A DNA stretch of 64,000 nt from an uncultured Alphaproteobacteria bacterium (GTDB taxonomy: Bacteria > Pseudomonadota > Alphaproteobacteria > HIMB59 > GCA-002718135): NCBI GenBank assembly GCA_902595855.1, contig CACJRY010000005.1:34034-98033 (forward strand), in the 5' to 3' direction. How positions within the stretch are numbered: the first letter of the stretch is position 1; the number at the start of each line of letters is the position of its first letter. The notes beneath the pieces are model-generated. The model saw nothing but the letters and a program-made list of their open reading frames with translations, had not been told where the DNA came from and did not search any database. Below are positions 18,808 to 26,286 of this stretch, one piece after another. The position numbers were made by a program, and so were the translations under genes.

Positions 18808-19530
18808 TTAATTTTTTAATTTTTTCAAAAAAAGTTCAATATCAATATTTTTAAGTTGGAGTTGGTTTATAATTTCTTTTCCATGAATTCCAACGAAATG
18901 AAAAAAGTTTGGTTTTTTTATTTTTTTAGCGTTAGGTAAAAAAGGCATATAATTCCATTCGCACCCAATTTCTGTAAACAAGTCTTTGTTCTGAAGTATA
19001 AATTCATTAAGCATCATGTTATCTGAGTTTTTTCCTTTTGCTCTAATTTTATTTTTCATTCTATCAATCATATATTTAGATAATTTTTTTGCCGTTAAAT
19101 TATCACAAAATGTTACTCCCGAGTTAAAGTATCCGTATGAATTATCTAGATTGTTTATTTCTCTAAATATTTTTGAAGAGTTTCCTTCAGGCTCTCTTAC
19201 GTTTTGCAATCCATTAATTTTAGGAAGAGGTTCAGCATCCGAATAAATATAAATGTCATTATCTATATATATTGTGTATTTATAATGATTATTAAAATGA
19301 AAGTATCTCTCAAAAGAATAATGCTTATTCTTTGTTGCTAAGAAATCAAAGTTTCCAAACTCAGCTTCGTAGGTGCTCTTCTTTACGAGAGAATAATCAT
19401 AACCACATTTCTCACAATATTTTTTTACAGAGGGAATAAATATATCTCGAATTGGATTAATTGTAGATTCATTTCCCCACTGTGTTCCAGAACCAATATC
19501 AATTTGCAGAACAAGAGTTTCAGATTTCAT
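18808..19530 (-). CDS. Glycosyltransferase-like protein (DxD type)
   Basis: 240 residues. The acidic motif IYIDNDIYIYSDAEP near residues 87-101 is the likely metal/nucleotide-sugar site, and YGYFNSGVTFCDN resembles the FNSG segment of GT8-type enzymes; LVKKSTYEAEFG lies between the first strand and the DxD. No membrane segment is present. It lies 1 nt after the FkbM methyltransferase gene on the same strand, so the two are co-transcribed. Donor and acceptor are unknown. Confidence 0.6.
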   Translation of the reverse strand: MKSETLVLQIDIGSGTQWGNESTINPIRDIFIPSVKKYCEKCGYDYSLVKKSTYEAEFGNFDFLATKNKHYSFERYFHFNNHYKYTIYIDNDIYIYSDAEPLPKINGLQNVREPEGNSSKIFREINNLDNSYGYFNSGVTFCDNLTAKKLSKYMIDRMKNKIRAKGKNSDNMMLNEFILQNKDLFTEIGCEWNYMPFLPNAKKIKKPNFFHFVGIHGKEIINQLQLKNIDIELFLKKLKN

Positions 19531-19531
19531 A

Positions 19532-20194
19532 TTAGTACCATTCGTAAAACCAATTGTTGTAAAGATTTGTTTCCTTTAAATTTTCTAATAAATTTTTATA
19601 AGAACTAAAAAATTCTTTATTTTTATTTTTTCTTGGGTCTCCATGAAGTTCACATAAAACACATTTTATTTTGCTTCTTTGTTCTATTAAATACGGCATA
19701 ATTTCGTATTCACTTCCCTCAACATCGATTTTTATTAAATCAATATTTGAAAATTTGGACACTATATTTAAGATATGCTCTACCTTTATTTCTACACTAT
19801 TAGTTTTGGAGACATTGTCTTTATTATTGTTAAGAGAAGAACTTTCAATATAATTGAAATCGCTAATTCCTGTTGATTTCTCATGAAGGTATAATTTTGT
19901 GGGTCCTGAATAATTAGAAACAGCAAGGTTAAATGTTTTTACTTTTTCACAGTCAATAAATCTTCTAGCTAAAATTTCAAAACATAATTTATTTGGCTCA
20001 AAAGCGTAAATATATGGTTGTTTTTTTTCAAATATAAAATTTGAAATGTTGCCAATGTTAGCACCAATATCGAGCACAACTGAATTTTGATTTAGTCCCT
20101 CGATAAGTTCTATAAATTTATTATTAATTATCAAATCTTGATATGCTGTCGAATTTGAAATCATCAACTTATATAATAGGCTTGCATTTAACAT
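19532..20194 (-). CDS. FkbM-family methyltransferase
   Basis: 220 residues. The SAM-binding motif VVLDIGANIGNISNF, the FEPN element after strand 2 and LIKIDVEGSEYEIM are diagnostic of the FkbM family, which methylates hydroxyl groups on sugars and small molecules. The start is ATG at 20192-20194. A second FkbM protein lies at 23692-24483 but is not a close copy. It probably decorates a glycan made by this island. Confidence 0.85.
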   Translation of the reverse strand: MLNASLLYKLMISNSTAYQDLIINNKFIELIEGLNQNSVVLDIGANIGNISNFIFEKKQPYIYAFEPNKLCFEILARRFIDCEKVKTFNLAVSNYSGPTKLYLHEKSTGISDFNYIESSSLNNNKDNVSKTNSVEIKVEHILNIVSKFSNIDLIKIDVEGSEYEIMPYLIEQRSKIKCVLCELHGDPRKNKNKEFFSSYKNLLENLKETNLYNNWFYEWY

Positions 20195-20261
20195 TTAGTT
20201 TTACTTTTTTTTAAATTTTTAAAAGGTTATTTTAAGATCTACCTATGTTATAATATATTTT

Positions 20262-20936
20262 ATGAATGGGTCTACAGCAATAATTATTCAGGCTAGATTA
20301 AACAGCCAGAGGTGTAAAAACAAAATGTTGCGTAAATTTGATGATTTATCATTATTTGAATTACAACTAAATAAGTTAAATAAACTTGCAGAAAATCCAA
20401 TTTATAGAGTCTATTGCGCAGTAGGAGAAGAGCCTTTTTTTAAGATACTTAAAAATTACGAATTTGTTAATCTAGTTAAGAGAGATAAAAAAAGTGTAAG
20501 CTCTGATGCAATTGAAGATGTATTTAATTACTTAAAAGAAGTAAAAGAAGAAGTAATATGCTTTGTAAATGCATGCGCCCCTTTGTTAAACATTTCAAAA
20601 TTAAAAAAAGCATTAGAGCTGTATGATACCTTAAAATTAAAAAGTTTAACAACTGTTATAGAAAAAAAAACATGGTATTTTGATAACAATAATAAGCCCA
20701 TTAATGATAATTCAAGTTGTAACACAAAAGATCTGCTGCCTCTTTATGAGTGCACTCACAATTTTCATATATTTAAAAAAGAATATTTTATAAAAAATAA
20801 AAGATATTGGAAGAATCAGGAAAATGATCCCTATCTCTTCAAAGTTGATTTTTTAGAGTCTTTGGACATAGATACTGAAGAGGAGTTTATATATATTGAA
20901 AAAATATATAAGGCGCTAAAAGACTCTAGCCTCTAA
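20262..20936 (+). CDS. NeuA/SpsF-like cytidylyltransferase
   Basis: 224 residues. IIIQARLNSQRCKNKMLRKF near the N-terminus is the CTP-binding loop of acylneuraminate cytidylyltransferase-like enzymes, FVNACAPLLN corresponds to the QPTSPL region, and DFLESLDIDTEEEFIYIE is the usual C-terminal motif. Such enzymes activate nonulosonic or related acidic sugars as CMP derivatives. A NeuB-family synthase faces it with an 11-nt end overlap and a possible transferase lies just beyond. The exact sugar is unknown. Confidence 0.75.
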   Translation: MNGSTAIIIQARLNSQRCKNKMLRKFDDLSLFELQLNKLNKLAENPIYRVYCAVGEEPFFKILKNYEFVNLVKRDKKSVSSDAIEDVFNYLKEVKEEVICFVNACAPLLNISKLKKALELYDTLKLKSLTTVIEKKTWYFDNNNKPINDNSSCNTKDLLPLYECTHNFHIFKKEYFIKNKRYWKNQENDPYLFKVDFLESLDIDTEEEFIYIEKIYKALKDSSL

Positions 20937-21747
20937 GTGATTTAATTTTTATTTTTTCTGACTCTGTAATTTTTCTTGGCTTTGAAGATCCTAAAGATTT
21001 TTCAATGGCTCTTATACCGCTCATTAGCTGGAATAATCCTGCTGGCTCTACTGAAGATAATTGATCACTTCCCCACATGTGTCTATCCAATGTTATATGT
21101 CTTTCGATCCATGTTGCTCCAAGACCAACAGCTGCAAAAGTAGTTGACAGCCCAAACTCATGTCCGCTGTAACCAATTTCAATTCCTTTAAATTTTGACT
21201 TAAGATATTGTATATAATTTAAATTCAATTCACTAACTGGAGAAGGATAGGTTGATATAGTATGCATTAATATGTTGGGTTTTAATATCTTTACCGCACT
21301 ATTTATTTGGGCTTGATTTGACATCCCTGTAGATAATATTTTTTGTTTATAATTTTGATTAACATATTTGCATAATTTTTTATCAATTAGCTTTGCAGAT
21401 GGTATTTTAGTAATTTTTGAAATTTCTTTTAGTTCTGAAGCTGAATTAAGATCCCAAACAGAAGCAAACCATTTAATTTTTTTTGATTTACAATATTTAT
21501 CTATATTAACAAAATCATCTAAAGAAAATTCTATCTTTTTTTTGTATTCAATATACTTTAATTTACCCCATGGTGTCTTTACTAGTTGATTTTTTTTATT
21601 TTTAGGTACAGCTAAATCGGGATCTCTTTTTTGAAACTTAACATAGTCACATCCTGCTAACTTTGCTAAATCTATTAATCTTTTTGCTATATCGATACTT
21701 CCATTATGATTAATGCCAATTTCTGCAATAACTTTAATTCTATTCAT
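20926..21747 (-). CDS. NeuB/SpsE-family sugar-acid synthase lacking the SAF domain
   Basis: 273 residues; family members are usually about 340-350. The TIM-barrel motifs are present: VIAEIGINHNGSIDIAKRLI, DYVKFQKRDPDLAVP, KILSTGMSNQAQI, IGYSGHEFGLSTTFAAVGLG and WIERHITLDRHMWGSDQ. This is the part that condenses phosphoenolpyruvate with an amino sugar. The protein ends at about the point where the C-terminal antifreeze-like (SAF) domain would begin. Whether it is a truncated synthase or a naturally short subgroup cannot be told here. It pairs with the NeuA-like gene. Confidence 0.8.
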   Translation of the reverse strand: MNRIKVIAEIGINHNGSIDIAKRLIDLAKLAGCDYVKFQKRDPDLAVPKNKKNQLVKTPWGKLKYIEYKKKIEFSLDDFVNIDKYCKSKKIKWFASVWDLNSASELKEISKITKIPSAKLIDKKLCKYVNQNYKQKILSTGMSNQAQINSAVKILKPNILMHTISTYPSPVSELNLNYIQYLKSKFKGIEIGYSGHEFGLSTTFAAVGLGATWIERHITLDRHMWGSDQLSSVEPAGLFQLMSGIRAIEKSLGSSKPRKITESEKIKIKSLRG

Positions 21748-21785
21748 TTATTAATGATTATTATATATTATTAATAATTATAGCA

Positions 21786-22484
21786 ATGTTTGAAGACTAC
21801 AAAAATAAATATAGTGGACAAAGGTGTTTTATAATTGGTTCTGGACCAAGTCTACTTGAAGAGAATCTTTCTTTAATTAAAAATGAAAAGATTTTTATTG
21901 TTAATAGAGGTTACAAAGCGCTTGATCATGGATTATCACATTATGATTTTTATGTTTGTGTTGACAAAAATGTTTATGAAAAAAATCATAATGAAATTCA
22001 AAAAACTACTAAATTTCCTAGGTTTTATAACCATACATTTATGGACAGTCAGATTTATTGGGATGGACCAAAGGAGAAATTTATTCCTGTTTTTAAACAC
22101 GAAAATAAAAATTCTATTTTATACAAAAGCCTCATGTTAGGCATTATGCCTTTAGATTATTATGATGGTTGGGGTAAGGCAGTAACAGTTGTAGTTGATA
22201 CTGCTTTAATCGCATTTTTTCTTGGGTTCAAAGAAATATATATTCTTGGGGTTGATCTCTACTATAAGGACAACACTAAAACACATTTTTATGGAAAAGA
22301 AGAAAGTATTTATTTGGATAGTAAGAAGCCTACAAAGCTAATAAGTCAAGCCCTAAATATAACTGTAAAAAATTTAAATAAATTTTTCCACCACCATTCT
22401 GTTAAAATGATTAATTTAAGTAAAGGATATAAGCATAATGATATCTTTCTAACGGGAAGTTTGGAAGATATATTTAACAAATAA
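21786..22484 (+). CDS. GxGPSL-type protein: DUF115/MptE-like or sialyltransferase-like
   Basis: 232 residues. CFIIGSGPSLLEENLSL at the N-terminus and FFLGFKEIYILGVDLYY with a following HFYG are features shared by DUF115 (MptE-like, Maf flagellin glycosyltransferase) proteins and GT42 sialyltransferases. Both groups handle nonulosonic acids or nucleotide-like donors. Because NeuB-like and NeuA-like genes are immediate neighbours, transfer of a CMP-activated sugar acid is a reasonable inference, not proof. No membrane segment is present. Confidence 0.55.
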   Translation: MFEDYKNKYSGQRCFIIGSGPSLLEENLSLIKNEKIFIVNRGYKALDHGLSHYDFYVCVDKNVYEKNHNEIQKTTKFPRFYNHTFMDSQIYWDGPKEKFIPVFKHENKNSILYKSLMLGIMPLDYYDGWGKAVTVVVDTALIAFFLGFKEIYILGVDLYYKDNTKTHFYGKEESIYLDSKKPTKLISQALNITVKNLNKFFHHHSVKMINLSKGYKHNDIFLTGSLEDIFNK

Positions 22485-22491
22485 AATTAAT

Positions 22492-23481
22492 TTAATTTAG
22501 AAATGCCTTTGATATCATTTTTCCATGCTTAAGTGGGTCATAAAATTTTATAAAAGATTTGTTTATTTGGGTTCGTGTGTTTTCTAATTCATTATTATTT
22601 GAGAGGTAAAATTTAATTTTCTCAACTAGATCATAATTTGAATCAAAAACAAAGTTTTCTACCTTCATAAAGTTTCTAGAAACTTTATATTTTAAAAAAT
22701 TCTTATCTATTAAAAAAAAAGATTTAAAAAAAAGAACCTCGTATAGTCTGTAGGGGATATTGTCATGGTTGCCACTTAAAACTAAATTTATATTAGATTC
22801 CTCTATTAATTTAACGTAATCATCTGTTGAAAGCTTTTTTTGGTTTTGGTTCATGTTGTCGAAAAATATTATTTTTTTATTAAAATCAAACTCTTGTTTT
22901 TCAAGAAAATCAATAACATTTTTTCTTTGTTTTTTTGTGTCAATTATTTTTCCACAATATGAAAGACCATACTTTTTTTCTTTTTTATAATTAGTGTGTG
23001 AAAAATTTTGATTTTTTATATTATAATTAATATTTAAAAAACCCATACCGTAATAAGTTGAAAAAAGCTTTTTTTCTAAATCATCAGATAGTTTATAAAG
23101 GCTTAAATCTGCCAATAAATTTGGAACAAAATATAGTTTAATTTTTAAATATTTTTCAAAATTTTTAACATCTTTATAGTTAAGCATTCTATCGTATCCA
23201 ATAAAAAGTGATGTTGGGCACTTAATTTTATTTTGAAGAGCTGGAAGATATTTATCCTCATAATAATCAAGGCTAATTTTTGTATCAATAATAATATGAT
23301 CATAGCGGGTTAAATCTTTCAAAGATAGCATCTCAGGAAGTGATACAATTGTAACATTTGAAAAACTTTTTAATGACAATAAAAAAAATCCAAAATCTAA
23401 ATTGCATAAATTTTTTTTAAAAACTGATTTGAAATTCTGTTTAATTGAGTGTTTGTCTCTGTACACAAATAATATATTCAT
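22492..23481 (-). CDS. Putative glycosyltransferase (GT-B-like), function unknown
   Basis: 329 residues. I do not recognise a firm family. The N-terminal half has Rossmann-like elements (MNILFVYRDKHS, HIIIDTKISLDYYEDKYLP). The C-terminal third, with NINLVLSGNHDNIPYRLYE, FKSFFLID and a terminal FYDPLKHGKM, resembles the donor-binding half of CgeB/group-1-type glycosyltransferases, where RxxEal-like segments are typical. No signal peptide. Context (surface-glycan genes on both sides) supports a transferase role. Confidence 0.4.
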   Translation of the reverse strand: MNILFVYRDKHSIKQNFKSVFKKNLCNLDFGFFLLSLKSFSNVTIVSLPEMLSLKDLTRYDHIIIDTKISLDYYEDKYLPALQNKIKCPTSLFIGYDRMLNYKDVKNFEKYLKIKLYFVPNLLADLSLYKLSDDLEKKLFSTYYGMGFLNINYNIKNQNFSHTNYKKEKKYGLSYCGKIIDTKKQRKNVIDFLEKQEFDFNKKIIFFDNMNQNQKKLSTDDYVKLIEESNINLVLSGNHDNIPYRLYEVLFFKSFFLIDKNFLKYKVSRNFMKVENFVFDSNYDLVEKIKFYLSNNNELENTRTQINKSFIKFYDPLKHGKMISKAFLN

Positions 23482-23604
23482 AAAAAGCTTGTCATATAAA
23501 GTTTGTTAACAATAAAACAATATAGATATAATTATTAGAAAATTTAACAATTTATTTTTATGTTAAGATAAAATAATGAAAATATTAGGGGAAAATTAAT
23601 CGAA

Positions 23605-23625
23605 CTTGGACGTACGTTGGACATA
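23605..23625 (+). repeat. GGAC doublet A (11-bp-phased direct repeat)
   Basis: Two GGAC tetramers at 23608 and 23619, both preceded by TT, with TA in the spacer (TTGGACGTACGTTGGACA). It sits in the 210-bp gap between the putative glycosyltransferase and the second FkbM gene; the rest of that gap shows no gene. It has the same phasing as four other sites at 24.56, 24.72, 25.38 and 26.29 kb. A recombinase-binding role is inference. Confidence 0.45.
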
Positions 23626-23691
23626 TAGCTTTTATCAAACAGTGTTTATTATTAATTCAAAAACTAAGCAATTATAGTTTAGAGACAATGT

Positions 23692-24483
23692 TTAAGAAAA
23701 ATTTTTTTCAAAAAAATAGTCTAAAATATCCTTTTGATGAGTAAATTGATTTTTGGTTATTAGTTTAAACCCTAAATTATTTAAAAATTGAGTTACAACA
23801 GTTGTGTTCTGTGGAAAGATTTCTATTTGCAAAAAAATTTTATTATCAGCAAGTAAATTTTTTATACCCTGGAGAACAAATAGTTCATGACCTTCCGTGT
23901 CAATTTTTATAGCAATATTTTCATTTTTAATTTTTATTAAATCATCCCCTGTTTTATATTTTATTTTTATATTACCATTATCACTGATTTTGGCTCCTCC
24001 AGATTGACTAAGTCCAAATCTATTTTTCGCTTCAAGAAAACTGTCTCCACCTTTACTTGATAGCGCATAATCATATAAGTAAATTTTGTTGCTAAAATCA
24101 TTTAAATTCACATTTTTTTTTAATCTTTTGAAAGCATCTTTGTGAGGTTCAAATGCGTGTATAGTTAAATTAGGATGATTTTTAGCCATCAAAATGGAAT
24201 AGATTCCTATATTTGATCCAATATCTATAAAATTATTAATTGAGTATTTTTTTATACTTTTCGAGAGTATATTAAGTTGTTTTTCCTCATAATAACCATT
24301 CATAAATAATTCTCTATCTATTGAATCTCTAATATTTAAAAAAAATTTTACACCTTTAAAACTATAATAAAATTTATCTTTATTAATCTTAAAAAGAATT
24401 CTTCTTAAAAGAGAGTTAGATAATCTTTTAAGTAGTGGCAATTTTCTTATAATATAAAATATTTTAAAAAATAAAGTCTTCAT
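23692..24483 (-). CDS. FkbM-family methyltransferase
   Basis: 263 residues. NFIDIGSNIGIYSILMAK is the SAM-binding motif, HAFEPHKDAFKRLKKN follows strand 2, and IAIKIDTEGHELFVLQG is the second diagnostic block. An N-terminal basic stretch of about 30 residues (KLPLLKRLSNSLLRR) precedes the fold. It probably O-methylates a sugar or lipid-linked glycan. It is flanked by GGAC doublets A and B, so it may itself be a cassette brought in at the tRNA-Gly locus. Confidence 0.85.
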   Translation of the reverse strand: MKTLFFKIFYIIRKLPLLKRLSNSLLRRILFKINKDKFYYSFKGVKFFLNIRDSIDRELFMNGYYEEKQLNILSKSIKKYSINNFIDIGSNIGIYSILMAKNHPNLTIHAFEPHKDAFKRLKKNVNLNDFSNKIYLYDYALSSKGGDSFLEAKNRFGLSQSGGAKISDNGNIKIKYKTGDDLIKIKNENIAIKIDTEGHELFVLQGIKNLLADNKIFLQIEIFPQNTTVVTQFLNNLGFKLITKNQFTHQKDILDYFFEKNFS

Positions 24484-24556
24484 GATTTATTAATGTTTAT
24501 AATAATATTGAAGTTATTAAACTATATTTTTTATAATATTAAATATTATAACTAAA

Positions 24557-24577
24557 TTTGGACATATGTTGGACGCA
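24557..24577 (+). repeat. GGAC doublet B (11-bp-phased direct repeat)
   Basis: GGAC at 24560 and 24571 with TA in the spacer (TTTGGACATATGTTGGACG), almost the same as doublet A and on the same strand. It lies about 25 bp beyond the 3' end of the tRNA-Gly fragment at 24600, a position comparable to doublet E beside the intact tRNA. The gap from 24484 to 24794 holds this site, both tRNA fragments and doublet C, and no protein gene. Confidence 0.5.
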
Positions 24578-24598
24578 AGCCTAGGCGCACTCTCGAAT

Positions 24599-24650
24599 TT
24601 GGAGCGGGCGAAGGGATTCGAACCCTCGACTTCAACCTTGGCAAGGTTGC
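24599..24650 (-). repeat. Partial tRNA-Gly(GCC) 3' copy; left direct repeat of an insertion
   Basis: These 52 bases are identical to 26342-26393, which is the 3' part of the intact tRNA-Gly gene from the anticodon stem through the encoded CCA. Past 24650 the identity stops and no D-arm or 5' acceptor strand follows, so this copy cannot make a tRNA. A same-orientation partial copy on the 3' side of an intact tRNA is the classic result of site-specific integration into a tRNA 3' end. Confidence 0.85.
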
Positions 24651-24715
24651 CGAGTACGAATTACCTTAACCTTTTCTTAAGTTTTAAATAACATAATTTA
24701 ATATTTTGTAAACCA

Positions 24716-24737
24716 AGTGTCCCGCTACTGTCCCGCA
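24716..24737 (-). repeat. GGAC doublet C (11-bp-phased direct repeat)
   Basis: On the plus strand it reads GTGTCCCGCTACTGTCCCGC, with GTCC at 24719 and 24730; on the minus strand this is GGGAC twice with TA between. It is nearly identical to doublet E (26287-26307) at the other end of the tRNA-Gly element and has the same orientation. It lies about 65 bp inside the left direct repeat and ends at the edge of the tRNA-Ser fragment. Confidence 0.55.
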
Positions 24738-24738
24738 A

Positions 24739-24794
24739 AGAGAGATGGCTGAGCGGTTGAAAGCACCGGTCTTGAAAACCGGCAAAGGAGCAAA
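24739..24794 (+). pseudogene. 5' fragment of a tRNA-Ser(UGA) gene
   Basis: The 56 bases match the 5' two-thirds of a tRNA-Ser: acceptor strand AGAGAGA (first base A where G is usual), a D-arm with GGCTGAGCGGTTGAAAGC, and a perfect anticodon arm CCGGT-CTTGAAA-ACCGG giving anticodon UGA. The match ends after the start of the long variable arm (AAAGGAGCAA). No T-arm or 3' acceptor strand follows, since the HNH gene stop begins at 24795. It therefore cannot fold as a full tRNA. It lies inside the tRNA-Gly element. Confidence 0.7.
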
Positions 24795-25337
24795 TTACAT
24801 TTTGTTACTTTTTTTTGAGTTACATGAATAACAAAGTGGTTGCACATTTTCAATTAAGTTTGTTCCTCCTTTACTAATTGGAATAATGTGATCCATAGTT
24901 ATTGGACTTTTCCTTCCTTTAAGCAAAGGAATATTTTCCCATCTTCTTTTACACATTGGACAAGTTTCGTATAATTTTAATTTTTCTTGAAATTGTTTTG
25001 GGTCAATAATACCTCCGCTACTTTTTATTCGAGCTCTTCTAGTTTGACTAAAACCAAATTTATTACATTCTTTACAAGCTGAAAAATATGTTCCAGCAGT
25101 CCTTAATGTAAAATTATCATTTGTTAAAAATCTTTGACATTTATAGCAAGTACGGTGAGTTTCTGTATGAAGATTTTTTTTTCCTTTTTTTCTCTCAAGT
25201 TTTTTTCTTTGCACATATTCATTGCAATCCATACACATGCGATAATATTTTCCATCCTTGCGTCTAATAAAACTGTCTAAAGCTTTTGTGGTTTTACAAA
25301 GATAACATTCTTGTGTGTTATCATACCGACTACTCAT
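24795..25337 (-). CDS. HNH endonuclease with repeated zinc-ribbon motifs
   Basis: 180 residues. Three CxxC-type modules run along the N-terminal two-thirds (CYLC with CMDC, CYKC with CKEC, then CPMC). The C-terminal HNH fold reads ITMDHIIPISKGGTNLIENVQPLCYSCNSKKSNK, with DH as catalytic/metal residues and CPMC/CYSC as the structural zinc site. Such proteins cleave or nick DNA and are frequent cargo of phages and small mobile elements. The doubled N-terminal zinc modules suggest a DNA-recognition role. It lies between GGAC doublets C and D. Confidence 0.8.
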   Translation of the reverse strand: MSSRYDNTQECYLCKTTKALDSFIRRKDGKYYRMCMDCNEYVQRKKLERKKGKKNLHTETHRTCYKCQRFLTNDNFTLRTAGTYFSACKECNKFGFSQTRRARIKSSGGIIDPKQFQEKLKLYETCPMCKRRWENIPLLKGRKSPITMDHIIPISKGGTNLIENVQPLCYSCNSKKSNKM

Positions 25338-25376
25338 AAATTTATTTTACATCAATTAAATTATTATTGAATATCA

Positions 25377-25396
25377 AGTATCCCGCAAATATCCCA
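25377..25396 (-). repeat. GGAC-like doublet D (degenerate)
   Basis: Plus-strand ATCCC occurs at 25380 and 25391 (AGTATCCCGCAAATATCCC), the same 11-bp phase as the other doublets but with T for C at the fourth position on the minus strand (GGGAT twice). It lies in the 88-bp gap between the HNH gene and the small membrane-protein gene and so separates the element's two gene blocks. Confidence 0.4.
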
Positions 25397-25425
25397 AAAT
25401 AGCAAACAAAATTATTTATTGAAAT

Positions 25426-25662
25426 TTATTTACTTCCAACTTTTTCTACACAAATAAACTTTATCTCATCTTTAGAATTATTACCTTTTGTTAAGGAACC
25501 AAGGCTATTTACACATTGAGCCATTGGAGAGAAAAAAAGGTGATAAGAAAAAAACATAATAAGGATTGATAAAGAAATTATGCTAATAATTAAAACTCTT
25601 TTATCCAAATTGAAAAAAATATTTTGAGTTGTATTTTTTTTGAATTTCTTATTTTTCTTCAT
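25426..25662 (-). CDS. Small single-pass membrane protein, unknown
   Basis: 78 residues. A basic, Asn/Lys-rich N-terminus (MKKNKKFKKNTTQN) precedes one membrane segment, about residues 23-45 (VLIISIISLSILIMFFSYHL). A short C-terminal tail has two Cys (QCVNSLGS and FICVEK) that would be periplasmic if the positive-inside rule holds. The start overlaps the stop of the 192-residue gene (ATGA), so the two are coupled and may work together. No family is recognised. Confidence 0.55.
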   Translation of the reverse strand: MKKNKKFKKNTTQNIFFNLDKRVLIISIISLSILIMFFSYHLFFSPMAQCVNSLGSLTKGNNSKDEIKFICVEKVGSK

Positions 25663-26237
25663 AAACCAGTTGTATCAATTGTATAACCCTTACCAGTATC
25701 ATATTTTTTTACATCTTCATTTTCATAAATTTTAATTGGTTCATAATCGTTTTCTTTGTCTTTTATTCCCAAAAGAAGTTCTACTTGTTTGTAATTATCA
25801 CTTTGGCCAAAAATAGTTATTGTAAGCTCTTTGGTTGTTTCATTTGGGTGAATAAAATTTCTATAATCTTTTCTTAGTGGAATTATTTTTTTATCGAAAG
25901 GTACAAATTCATAAATGTTAATAAAGTGCTCAAAATCCCAAAAGAATATTGAGTAATTATCAAAATATGTTTCAATAAAATAATTTCCTAAATCTTCTTG
26001 TCTTTGCATAGCATCATCGATCGGAATTGGTGATAGTGTTTTAGCCGATACATCTTGAATAATCATATCTTTTGAACATCGTATTGAATAATCTTTAAAC
26101 AATACATTTGGGTTTGGCGGATCATTTATTTCTAAATGATAATTGTTATGTATAAATTGCTTGTTTACGATATTATATTTTTTTTCATCAAAAAAATTTT
26201 CTAATTTCAATCCAAACAAACCTTCAATCTTTTTCAT
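25659..26237 (-). CDS. Hypothetical protein of the tRNA-Gly element
   Basis: 192 residues, start ATG at 26235-26237. It looks globular and acidic, rich in aromatic residues (YFDNYSIFFWDFEHFINIYEF), with no membrane segment, signal peptide or known catalytic motif. An inverted repeat and doublet E lie in the roughly 100 bp upstream. It is translationally coupled to the small membrane protein downstream. No function can be assigned. Confidence 0.55.
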   Translation of the reverse strand: MKKIEGLFGLKLENFFDEKKYNIVNKQFIHNNYHLEINDPPNPNVLFKDYSIRCSKDMIIQDVSAKTLSPIPIDDAMQRQEDLGNYFIETYFDNYSIFFWDFEHFINIYEFVPFDKKIIPLRKDYRNFIHPNETTKELTITIFGQSDNYKQVELLLGIKDKENDYEPIKIYENEDVKKYDTGKGYTIDTTGL

Positions 26238-26258
26238 AAAATAATACTATCATTAAAA

Positions 26259-26274
26259 TTGTAAAAATTTACAA
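26259..26274. promoter_or_regulatory. Inverted repeat upstream of the element's gene pair
   Basis: TTGTAAA-AA-TTTACAA is a 16-bp near-palindrome with 7-bp arms, 22 bp before the start of the 192-residue gene. Its place in the promoter region suggests an operator. AT-rich DNA produces such repeats by chance, so confidence is low. Confidence 0.25.
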
Positions 26275-26286
26275 ATATACATCCAA

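Noticed and set aside
16283..24483. Insertion sequences or phage structural genes in the variable region
   Set aside because: No transposase, integrase, terminal inverted repeats or phage structural motif could be recognised.
24599..24671. A second functional tRNA-Gly gene
   Set aside because: Only the 3' 52 bases match; the sequence after 24650 cannot form the D-arm or the 5' acceptor strand.
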